DNA from: Lepiota brunneoincarnata
Taxonomy: Eukaryota; Basidiomycota; Agaricomycetes; Agaricales; Agaricaceae
Direction of reading: 5' to 3'
DNA length: 64,000 bases
Assembly (NCBI GenBank): GCA_023014365.1
Contig: JAEBUN010000019.1
Span: 62,001-126,000, forward strand
Under the pieces are notes generated by a model. That model ran no database searches. It was not told the origin of the DNA and was given only the letters and a program-made list of their open reading frames with translations. Of the stretch, positions 55,501 to 64,000 are shown piece by piece. The position numbers were made by a program, and so were the translations under genes. Position 1 is the first letter of the stretch, and each line of letters starts with the position of its first letter.

Positions 55501-57116
55501 GCTAAAAAGGATGCTGCTGGCAATGTTGTCCGTTACAAGGCCCGTCTCGTCGCCCAAGGATTTTCTCAAGTCCCCGGAGTCGATTATTTCGACACTTTTG
55601 CGCCTGTAGCACGACTCGCGTCTATCCGGACAGTCCTAGCAATTGCTGCCGCTCGTAACTACGAGATCCATCAGATCGATATCAAGGGTGCGTACCTAAA
55701 CAGGAAATTAGGCCCTGGTGAGACGATCTACATGCGGCAACCACCCGGTTTCACATCCACCACCCACCCACGTTGCATTTGCCACCTCAAGAAGACCCTC
55801 TATGGTCTCAAGCAGTCCGGCCAACGATGGTACCAACGTTTATGCGAGATTTTGGTCGATCACCTGGGCTTTTCACACTGTGAGGTTGACCAGAGCGTAT
55901 TCTTCAAGATCGTGGCGCCAGATCTCACCATAATCCTGGTGCACGTTGATGACTGTACTCTCGTTGCGTCTACTATTTCGCTGATTGACTGGGTGAAGGA
56001 TGGAGTGCGAAAATTTGTCAAAATTACGGATCTGGGAGAGATCCACTGGCTCTTGGGAATCGAAGTGAAGAGGGATAAGGAACAGGGTAAGCTCATGCTA
56101 TCCCAACGTTCCTACATCGATGCTTCGCTCAGACATTATGGTTTCGACAACGAGAAACCGGTTAGCACCCCCATGGATCCCGCCATCCGCCTAACAAGCG
56201 AGCAATCGCCTCAAACGACTTCGGACATTGCTCGCATGACCCGGAAGCCTTATCAAGAGGCCGTTGGCACACTTATGTACGCCACCCTCGGAACGCAACC
56301 GGATATAGCATACGCTGTCCAAGTTCTCTCGAAATTCACGAAGAACCCCGGAGAGGCGCACTGGGAAGCGGTTAGGTGAGTTTTTCGGTACCTGAAGGGT
56401 ACACAGGACCTATGGCTGACTTACGGAGGCACTGGGGAAGGCCTCGAAGGCTATGCTGATGCCAACGGCAACATGGCAGAGGATCGCCGAGCTACCTCCG
56501 GGTACGCATTCCTTGTCAATGGTGGGGCCGTTTCTTGGAGTGCCAAGCGACAAGAAATTGTCACTTTATCCACGACGGAATCCGAGTACGTAGCCGCTAC
56601 TCATGCCTCAAAAGAAGCCCTGTGGCTTCGTTCGCTTATTTCGCAGATTTTCGACGCTGCCGTCCCCTCCACCACGATTTTTTCGGACAACCAATCCGCC
56701 ATTGCACTCAGTAAAGACCACCAGTACTGTTGGAATTGAGGATTCCGGCAAACTGACGGAATGCCGATGTGGAGGTCACCTGATTGCCTTGTGATGGCCA
56801 CGTTGTAGAAGGGATATACACACGTAGCGTACTAGCAGGTAATTTGTCCGTTTACTCCTCACCCCGTCGTTGTCTCCCTCTCGTGAATACACTTCGTTGT
56901 CGTATCACACCCTCTTGAGAAGATTTCAACAAGTACCACGCGCGAACGAAACATATCGACGTTCGCTATCATTTCATTCGCTGGATCGTCGAAGAAGGCA
57001 AAATCCGGCTTGTTTATTGCCCCACTGAGGACATGGTAGCTGACGTCTTCACCAAAGCGCTCCCCTCACCGAAAGTCAAGCATTTCGCGCGAGAACTCGG
57101 ACTCACTACGGTTTGA
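52561..57116 (+). pseudogene. Gag-Pol of element 2, two stops and an insertion
   Basis: One frame runs from ATG 52561 through Gag, protease (FDSGATNH), integrase (HSDVWGP, HLDRGGEYT), reverse transcriptase (HQIDIKGAYLN, VHVDD) and RNase H. In-frame TGA codons at 54871-54873 and 56377-56379 each replace what is most simply CGA, since the frame resumes directly after. The Gag knuckle is CWNCGGEHWKREC, one residue short of the usual CX2CX4HX4C spacing. RNase H is split at 56728 by a solo LTR; the final coding part resumes at 56932 and ends at 57116. All changes postdate an intact ancestor; the element is now non-autonomous. Confidence 0.9.
56728..56931 (+). mobile_element. Solo LTR inside RNase H of element 2
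   Basis: 204 bp, TGTTGG...CAACA, flanked by AGTAC at 56723-56727 and 56932-56936. It is homologous to the solo LTR at 4477-4681. It interrupts the coding sequence after KDHQY, so it inserted after element 2 and later lost its internal region by LTR recombination. Confidence 0.95.
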
Positions 57117-57123
57117 AGGGGAG

Positions 57124-57514
57124 TGTCGGGCTCGCAAACGCGTGCCGAGTTCCGATCTCCGTTTCGCTGGCGTTCCTTTCGCGCCCTCCGCTTTTGCCCT
57201 CTATCCCGCGCTCCATTCCTTTTGCACGGTCTCTACCGTTTTTGTATCTTTTATGCTATGCCCTTACCGTTCTCCTCTGCCCGTACACTATTGCTATTGT
57301 GCTTATTGTCTACGTACAAGCGCGTGTATCATAGTGTTAGATAAATAGTCTCTCGCTTGTAGTCACACTTCAGCTCTTGCGTCGAGACTGAAGTGAGTAT
57401 TCTACCAATACCTTTAATTACTGTACTGACTACTTTGTAGTATATCTTATATTGTTCTACAGGTAAATAGTAAGCTCTCGCGTCGAGACTGAATATATCT
57501 TATATTGTTCTACA
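57124..57514 (+). repeat. 3' LTR of element 2
   Basis: 391 bp, with four substitutions by eye relative to the 5' LTR, three of them C/T or G/A at CpG sites. It is preceded by the purine tract AAGGGGAG. It keeps the intron-like segment and the fused second copy. Confidence 0.97.
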
Positions 57515-57944
57515 ACTTGCACACACTGCCTCACTCAAGGTAATTGGAGCAATGTCCGCTCCTGATCGGACATGTTCTTGGCCGCTCTTTTCAAGGGTGT
57601 TCTCATTCTGTACGCGTGATCTGAGGTTGTCATGTCACGCGTTTCGCTGCCTTAATCAAGTCTGATATGGCCGGTCTGTCCTTACCCATTTTTTCATGTT
57701 GTGTTTCCCCTTCTCCGCCTCTGTCTCTCCCTTACGCATACTTTCTGTTCACATTCTGGTTTGAGTCACGGTAATGCCACAAATTTATAGTGACACGATA
57801 CAGTCCATTCATAAACGAAAATCCCCAGACACGCAGATACCACAAACGTGGTTCATGTTCCTTATCCTCCTGGTTTTCAAGCCCTCCGCCAGCAAATCTC
57901 CAATCCACGATGCGCTTCATCTCGCTTCCTACTCTTTGAGCATC

Positions 57945-58641
57945 TCACAACTCGAGCAGCAGAATATCTACCTGTGGACGTATCTGCTTCAATCCCCTCC
58001 AGACACATACATCCACTCTCATCTCTACACCATCCCTGGCCCTCACTATCCTTTCTCGGATCAGACCAGCACTTCGTCCGCCCAATTGCGCCATCTGTTC
58101 TGCTCTGCGCATCCAATTGATAGCTGCTCGCTGCACATTTCCAACCGAGACGGGGTGATTCCCTGCCCGCGGATCGACCACGATAGTCTCGCCAAGGCTT
58201 GTTATAATCCTTAACCTCGTTACCGGCGGGTCCGTCGCTGGCGTTGCAATGTCTGCAAAATGCACCCGTTCATCTCTTGTTGGCTCCCCGCACATGGTTA
58301 CTCGCGGCTCCCCACAGATGTCCCTGGTACGCTGGCATGTCGCTGATTATGGGTTCGACTACTGGCCGCAATGAATTTCGGTGGCCCAGATTAAAACGAA
58401 TCGTCTGTGGCATCCGTTTGGGCAGCATCCCGTTTGATAGTACAAGGCTGCTACGATTCTCCATAACACCCGTTGGTGGGATGCTGGCGTTGATAATGTC
58501 CACTTCCGGCAATGGGATTGGAAGTATTAACGGAGTAGGAGGGCATTCGGGCCTTTCATCTGAATTTAGCACTTGTCGCTGGATCGGTCCTTGGGGTCTT
58601 CTCCCGTCCACTGGCTGTCTCTGGAAGTGACGGCTGCTCAT
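57945..58641 (-). pseudogene. DUF6699-like gene, broken copy
   Basis: Begins MSSRHFQRQPVDGRRPQGP and follows the family to GANKR (near 58272), where a TGA and an extra G interrupt it. The rest (VHFADIATPATD to LLLEL) is open in the next frame. The extra G is shared with the copy at 61740. Confidence 0.75.
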
Positions 58642-59021
58642 TCGGATAACTGGTGTTGCTCTTCGACGCAAAATCTTGCTTGCAAGATGCCACACTACTC
58701 GTTTTCAGGCCTGTCTACTATTATTAGTGCATTGATTGATACCGCCGCCATGGCCGGATTCCCACGGCGTTAGACGCTCACCTGTGCGATTGCTCAAATC
58801 CACTGTGACCAGCGCCCAGCTGCGGTGTTCTTTGTGGAATGTTCCAGCGAGCAGCGAATGCCCGAGCCCGCTAGTGGGCTGTCTCAACTAGTCATTGCTG
58901 GGCACTCCAAAATCGCTCACCAGTGACTAACACACACAGAATCTCGAGTGGTAGCCGCTTGCACCTATCATTTGTGGAGGTTAACCTCCAGCACCTGGCT
59001 ACCCCAACGTTCAACCCACTT

Positions 59022-59438
59022 ATGATCGATCTCTGCCTAGTCAACGAACCCTACTACGAATACCCAATCGATGGCGGCACCGGCGTGTGCTACTCAGATC
59101 TTCCTGGGGCAACAGTAACACCCAGACCCCAGGTTACCTTCAGCGCCTTTACTGGTTCTATCACAAACGCTACCAGTGCTTCTGGTCCCGGACAATGGAG
59201 GGCCATTTCGCCCACCACACTTCAGATCGGTACGACCTCGAGGACAGTACCGATGGGTACTGGTAGCGGCAAGACGGAAGTCAGAAGTTTGCTGGGCAGA
59301 GTGTTGGGACGCCTCGGATATGCTACCTGGGTGTTAGCTGGGGGATTCTTGGCAAAAAGAATTTGGGCCAACCATCCCAATTTGAAGGGACCGTTGGAAC
59401 TTGTATACTCGAGAACAGGTGTGGGAAAGGGAATGTGA
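59022..59438 (+). CDS. Small protein with C-terminal hydrophobic segment
   Basis: Open frame of 138 aa starting MIDLCLVNEPYYEYPIDGGT. It is closely related to the 42474 protein, with the same order: Tyr/Gly-rich start, Ser/Thr-rich middle (SAFTGSITNATSASGPGQW), and a hydrophobic segment (LLGRVLGRLGYATWVLAGGF) that could span a membrane. The C-terminal 15 residues differ because of an indel. It is divergent from the broken DUF6699-like copy at 57945 and convergent with the lectin-like gene at 60113. Function unknown. Confidence 0.5.
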   Translation: MIDLCLVNEPYYEYPIDGGTGVCYSDLPGATVTPRPQVTFSAFTGSITNATSASGPGQWRAISPTTLQIGTTSRTVPMGTGSGKTEVRSLLGRVLGRLGYATWVLAGGFLAKRIWANHPNLKGPLELVYSRTGVGKGM

Positions 59439-60112
59439 TCCGTTTCCCCTCTGACGCCTCGTGTAGTAACATGTATGTTTTGATGTCCAGGGGAGCACTC
59501 GAATGAAATCGTCCTGCAGTCGAAAGTAAAGCCCAATGGCGGTGAGCCCCTTTCGTGGTGAGTCGACGGTTAATGACCAATCGATCATCCTCTGAGCGCT
59601 GTGTGCTGGCAATCGTGACCTGAGATTTCCCGGATGCACTTTTTGCACCCGAGTATTGATACAACCCTGCACGCTTCACATCTCGTCCATACTTGCCAAT
59701 AAAGAGAAACAGAAACCAAAATCATCCCTCTGTGAGCGATAAGGTGAAGAGGCCTACAGAGGGATTGCGTAGGGGCAGGCACGGCCGAGCGAAACGGGCT
59801 GAAACATGCCGAAACGAAGCGAAACACAACAAAACAAGGGGCGAGTGTGATCGGCGAAACGATCACAAGGGCTTTTAGCTAGTGCATGATGATTATGCCT
59901 TCAATAACGTCTTGCGTCTATCGGGCATAGACCGAGGCAGCTCAATTGTAATGTTCGTAGTTCAAAATCAAGCACCAGTGCTAGATCCACTATGTTATCC
60001 TCTGTCCTTGCCTCAGAAATTGTGGCACTTTACGAACCAGTATCCACCGTCTGGCTAACTAAAGCCCTGGTGGTGAGCTGTGAGATGGCCTTGCCCTCGC
60101 TGACTTCTGAGA

Positions 60113-60864
60113 CTAGTACAGGACCCAAATTGACGGATCCCATGTCTCCCACGCGCTATCATCTGAATAAAATCCGACCCTGGAACCAACCTGCAGATCC
60201 CCTAACACCGTAAGCAAAACGCGGAAGCCTGTGAGGACGAGGCAAAACTTCAACAACTACTCGCTCTACCAGGTCTTAATTATGCGATCTTACCTATGAT
60301 GGACAAGCCATAGTCAGCGTAATACTTGAAGCCGAAGGGGGGTTCAAATGTACGATTTGGGAAGAATACGAATTCGGTGCCCCAGTTTTGATATTCATTT
60401 GACTCTCCACAACCATGAACACTGATTGAATTTAGCTCAATCACAGTCCCGTCCTCCTGCTCTTCTGTGAATTAGAGTATGAAATCGGGCTGTAGCTTGA
60501 ACTACTCACTGTCGCGAAACATACACCAGTTTGTACCATTCATACGCCATTGAGAGTTATCATCAATCACCCAGCTTTGGGACGGTGAGGAGTTGCATTT
60601 CTGCCTGTAGGTTAAAGAATCGGGAGTGAGTACTAAGACTATTGACCATGATCAGTTGGAATGTGGCACGCACAGAACAAGTTTCTTCACAGGTCCAACA
60701 ACGGAGCCTTCGGTATCCACACAAAGCTCGGGGACTTTGAGCGGTCTAATGGTATAAGGATGCTTGGAACTCGTATCGTCCCTTGCAATGACGAGTGCTT
60801 GGGAGAGTATGCTGCCTGCAGCGAGAAGCCAAAGCATAGAGACCCACTGCCGGATGGTCACCAT
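60113..60864 (-). CDS. Secreted ricin-B-like (QxW) beta-trefoil protein L6
   Basis: Predicted 190-aa protein from four exons: 60864-60674, 60604-60510, 60464-60294 and 60228-60113. Introns are 69, 45 and 65 nt with GTGCGT, GTGAGT and GTAAGA donors, and phases fit throughout. Residues 1 to about 22 form a signal peptide (MVTIRQWVSMLWLLAAGSIL). LCVDTEG starts the first lectin-type repeat, which ends with QSW at about 73-75. A second unit has MNGTNWCMFRD, and a third has SISVHGCGESN with QNW at about 121-123. The C-terminus has the conserved SIWVL. Secretion and the beta-trefoil fold are inferred from these motifs; sugar specificity cannot be read from sequence. Confidence 0.75.
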
Positions 60865-61739
60865 TTCGTGAAGAGAAGAGAGAAAGAACGGTAGGAATGG
60901 TTGTTGGATTGGGGCCCGGGCCTTGGCATGTTTTTTAAACCCTGCCTCAATAATAATATCAAACTGCGTGATGCCCCGAGTGCCAAAAAAGGTTCAGTCT
61001 GTATATCAATTTTAATCAAGGACCCACAGACGACAACATCATACCGTTGATAAGGGGGTTCCGACGGCTATGGTGCTTTCTTGGTTTTATTTTTGTCTTC
61101 CCTTTTGCTTTTGTTGTTTTCTGTGTGTTGCTTTACGTTTCATCATCGTCCCTGCAAAAATGCTCATATTTAGTCACCATTTGAACGGTCCTTTAACTAC
61201 CGTTGCCCAGCAAGGATTTGACTGGTGGGTACTTACAATCACATGTACTGACAATGCCAGGGAAATGGATAGATGAAGGCTCTCGTAAACTAATCCTTCC
61301 TTACTACCATATCATCCTTCCATATTACCAAAACGCGGATTTTTTTTTTTTGCAAAGAAGACGACGGGAATCATTCAATTGACGTGAGCTCGTAAGTTTT
61401 GTTACTCGGTTTCTTTTGAGCCCGCACTACGGTACGAATGTGGCCGGTCTGTGCTTTCCCTTTTCTCCCATGCTGCGTTCCCACTTCGGCACCCCTCTCT
61501 CTCTCTCTTACGCCTACCTTCTGTTCAAAAACACGGTTGGCCTGTTCACATTCCGGTTTGAGTCACGGTAATGCCGCAAATTCATAGTAACACGATACAG
61601 TCCATCCATAAACGAAAATCCCAGACGCGCAGATACCACAAACATGATTCATTTCCTTATCCTCCTGGTTTTCAAGCCCTTCGCCAGAAAATATCCAATC
61701 CACGATGCGCTTCATCTCGCTTCCTACTCTTTGAGCATC

Positions 61740-62436
61740 TCACAACTCAAGCAGCAGAATATCCACCTGTGGACTTATCTGCTGCAATGCCCTCCAGACC
61801 CATACATCCACTCTCATCTCTACACCATCTCTGGCCCTCACTATCCTTTCTCGTATCAGACCGGCACATCGTTCGCCCAATTGCGCCATCTGTTCTACTC
61901 TGCGCATCCAATTGATAGCTGCTCGCTGCACATCTCCAACCGAGACGGAGTGATTCCCTGCCCGCGGATCGACCACGATAGTCTCGCCAAGGCTTGTTAT
62001 AATACTTAGCCTCGTTACCGGCGGGTCCGTTGCTGGCGTTGCAATGTCTGCAAACTACACCCGTTCGTCTCTTGTTGGCTCCCTGCACATGGTTACTCGT
62101 GGCTCCCCATAGATGTCCCTGGTACGCTGGCATGTCGCTGATTATGGGTTCGACTACTGGCCGCAATGAATTTCGGTGGTCCGGATTAAAACTAATCGTC
62201 TGCGGCATCCGTTCGAGCAGCATCCCATTTGGTAGTACGAGGCTGCTACGATTCTCCATAATACTCATTGGTGGGGTGCTGGCGTTGATAATGTCCACTG
62301 CCGGCAATGGGATTGGAAGTATTAACGGAGTAGGAGGGCATTCGAGCCTTTCATCTGAATTTAACACTTGTCGCTGTGTCGGTCCTCGGGGTCTTCTCCC
62401 GTCCACTGGCAGTATCGGGAAGTAACGGTTGCTCAT
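61740..62436 (-). pseudogene. DUF6699-like gene, broken copy
   Basis: Starts MSNRYFPILPVDGRRPRGPT and is in frame to GANKRRT (near 62065), where the same extra G as in the 57945 copy shifts the frame. The C-terminal part (VDPRAGNHSVSVGDVQRA to LLLEL) remains in the original family frame. It is otherwise well preserved. Confidence 0.75.
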
Positions 62437-62804
62437 TCGGATAACTGGTGTTGCTCCCCGACGCAAATTCTTGCTCGCAAGATACCACACTACTATCGTT
62501 TTCTGACCTGTCCACCATTATTAGTGCATTGCTTGATACCGCCACCGCGCTTGGATTCCAGCGGCGTTAGACGTTCACCCGTGCGATTGCTCAAATCTAC
62601 TATGATTAGCGCCCTGCGGTGTTCTCTGTAGAGTGTCCCAGGGAGCCCGCTTGCGGGCCGTATCAACAACGTTTCATCGCTGGGCACTCCAAAATCGCTC
62701 ACCGGTGACTAATACAAACAGAATCTCGAAGTGGTAGCCGCTTGCACCTGTCGTTCGTGGAGGTTAGCCTCCAGCACCTGGTTACCCCAACGTTCAACCC
62801 ACCT

Positions 62805-63130
62805 ATGGCCGATCTCTGGCCTGCTACGAATACCCAATCAATGGCGGCCCCGGTGGGTGTTATTCAGGTCTTCCTGGGGCAACAATCCCCCAAGACCCTG
62901 GATCGTCCGCAGCGCCTTTTCTGGTTCTGTCGAAACGCTATTAGTGCATCCGGTCTTGGGCAATCGAGGAACGCTCCGCCTACCACACTTTAGATCGGTA
63001 CGACCTCGAGGACAGTAGCTATGCCTGCTGGTAGCGGCAAGATGGAAGTCAGGAGTTCCCTGGGTAGGGTGTTGGAACACCTTGAACGCGCTTTCTGGGT
63101 GTTAGCTGGGGGGTTCTTGGCAAAAAGAGT
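62805..63130 (+). pseudogene. Small TM-protein gene, broken copy
   Basis: Opens MADLW, with a deletion right after the start relative to the 59022 copy (ten or more bases missing before CTACGAATACCC). The C-terminal GTGTTAGCTGGGGGGTTCTT hydrophobic-segment sequence is still visible near 63100. No lectin-like gene follows before the end of the window; 63130-63740 has no gene I can support. Confidence 0.55.
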
Positions 63131-63748
63131 CTAGGTCAATTACCTCAACTTGGAGGGACCGTTGGAACATATATTTGCTCGGGAACGGGTGTGGGAAAGA
63201 AGATGTGATCTGTTTCCCCCTCCCTCTTCGGACGTCTCGTGGGTTCAACGGAATGTTTTGATCTTCAAGGAAGATAGTTCCCTATGGGTTTTGGAAGGTT
63301 TAACAATGCGAGGGCTGTGGAATTAGAGATGATGGGTGTTGGTACTTTGACTTGTGTGCACGAGAACAGGTGTTGGAAAATGTGATCTTTCCCTTCGCTC
63401 CCTTGGCGCGTTGGTCACCGTTTCACCGAAATGTTCTGATGCTTAGGGAATGCCGTTTGCTATATACTTTGTAAAGTTCGTCAGTGCAGGGGATGGGGAA
63501 TTAGAGATGGTAGGGTGTCGGTACTTGACATTGGGCCTTGTTATGCTCCCCAGACTAAATACTGGCTGTCTTTGGTAAAACCGCGTTTTCTGTCTGGTGG
63601 GAGGATTTATCAACTTGATAAGCGCGGACCACGGATCATGGCTGAGTGTTCTTAGCAATCTGCTCACTTATGCTGGGCCATACTATTCTTGGATGGCATA
63701 TGCGTGATCGGTGTTTCGCATATTCCTGTATTCTTTTTTTTTTTTACC

Positions 63749-64000
63749 ATGCTTGGTTGCGAAAAGGGAGCGGGCATGGCTGCTTCACTGGGGCCCTTTG
63801 GGCGGCTTGATCTACATGGTTATCTTTGTTGGGACAAACCAGCCAATATGATATTTCCATGGGGCAGACAACTCGGGAGTTTCATCAGAATTGATGGAAG
63901 ATGCCAAATCAACAACTCCCAGCTGAACTGCCATTTCCACATCGCCACCTGGTCGGAAAAGTCAACTGGCCAGTCTGATCCGCCTATCATCGACCCTGGT
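63749..64000 (+). CDS. Possible partial frame at window end
   Basis: An open frame of 84 codons starts at ATG 63749 and runs off the window without a stop. It is Cys/Trp-containing and includes HFHIATWSEKS near the end. I recognise no domain, and no other copy exists in the window. It follows a T-tract (63736-63746). It may be the start of a gene or chance. Confidence 0.25.
   Translation, partial: MLGCEKGAGMAASLGPFGRLDLHGYLCWDKPANMIFPWGRQLGSFIRIDGRCQINNSQLNCHFHIATWSEKSTGQSDPPIIDPG

Larger units (their letters stand above)
52109..57514 (+). mobile_element. Ty1/copia LTR retrotransposon, element 2
   Basis: A second complete copia element of a different family, with 391-bp LTRs and ACTTG target duplications (52104-52108 and 57515-57519). 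Only 60 bp of host sequence separate it from element 1. The LTRs differ at about four positions, so it is young but older than element 1. It contains a later solo-LTR insertion. Confidence 0.97.

Noticed and set aside
46986..57514. One large composite retrotransposon
   Set aside because: Each element has its own LTR pair, primer site, polypurine tract and target duplication; they are two separate insertions.
1..64000. Subtelomeric location suggested by repeated gene families
   Set aside because: No TTAGGG-type telomere arrays or RecQ-helicase-type subtelomeric genes are visible; repeat density alone is not enough.

Overview
The window looks like nuclear DNA of a filamentous basidiomycete (Agaricomycetes). 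The evidence is intron-dense genes with 45-70 nt introns, NACHT NTPases, tyrosine-kinase-like (TKL) kinases, a DUF6699-type family and Ty1/copia elements. Gene content resembles Rhizoctonia/Ceratobasidiaceae, but that placement is inference. There is no rRNA, convincing tRNA, CRISPR array or telomere repeat. Most coding sequence is spliced; I built gene models by hand from splice signals, reading-frame continuity and comparison between repeated copies.

Region 1 (about 0.7-18.7 kb) is a direct segmental duplication. Each unit carries, on the minus strand, a NACHT NTPase gene and then a gene fusing a GCN4/CPC1-like bZIP region to a TKL protein kinase. Both kinase genes are intact (779 and 788 aa, eight exons, one GC-AG intron). 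NACHT copy A is intact (798 aa, five exons); copy B is broken by a stop and several frameshifts; a third fragment lies at 35.8-38.3 kb. A 205-bp solo LTR sits in copy A, and copy B keeps the empty site. Each unit also carries an inverted fragment of the bZIP gene N-terminal region.

Region 2 (about 19-63.2 kb) is an array of about nine degenerating cassettes with a recurring layout: DUF6699-like gene (-), a divergent small gene with a C-terminal hydrophobic segment (+), then a convergent four-exon gene for a small secreted ricin-B/QxW-type beta-trefoil protein (-). A small basic-protein gene is sometimes added. Only three DUF6699-like copies and two small TM genes are open. Five of six lectin-like genes keep a full four-exon reading frame, suggesting selection on that gene.

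Region 3 (46.98-57.52 kb) holds two complete, young Ty1/copia elements of different families in tandem, 60 bp of host sequence apart, each with exact 5-bp target duplications. Both have an initiator-tRNA-Met anticodon-arm primer site. Both are disabled: the first by three single-base insertions, the second by two CGA-to-TGA stops and a solo LTR inside RNase H.

The most unusual observation is in the LTRs of both copia elements. Each LTR contains a short sequence split by a GT-AG intron-like segment (52 or 48 bp), followed by a second copy of the same sequence exactly as it would read after splicing, ending at the LTR boundary. The second highlight is the duplicated bZIP-kinase fusion, and the third is the intact secreted lectin-like family within the decaying array.
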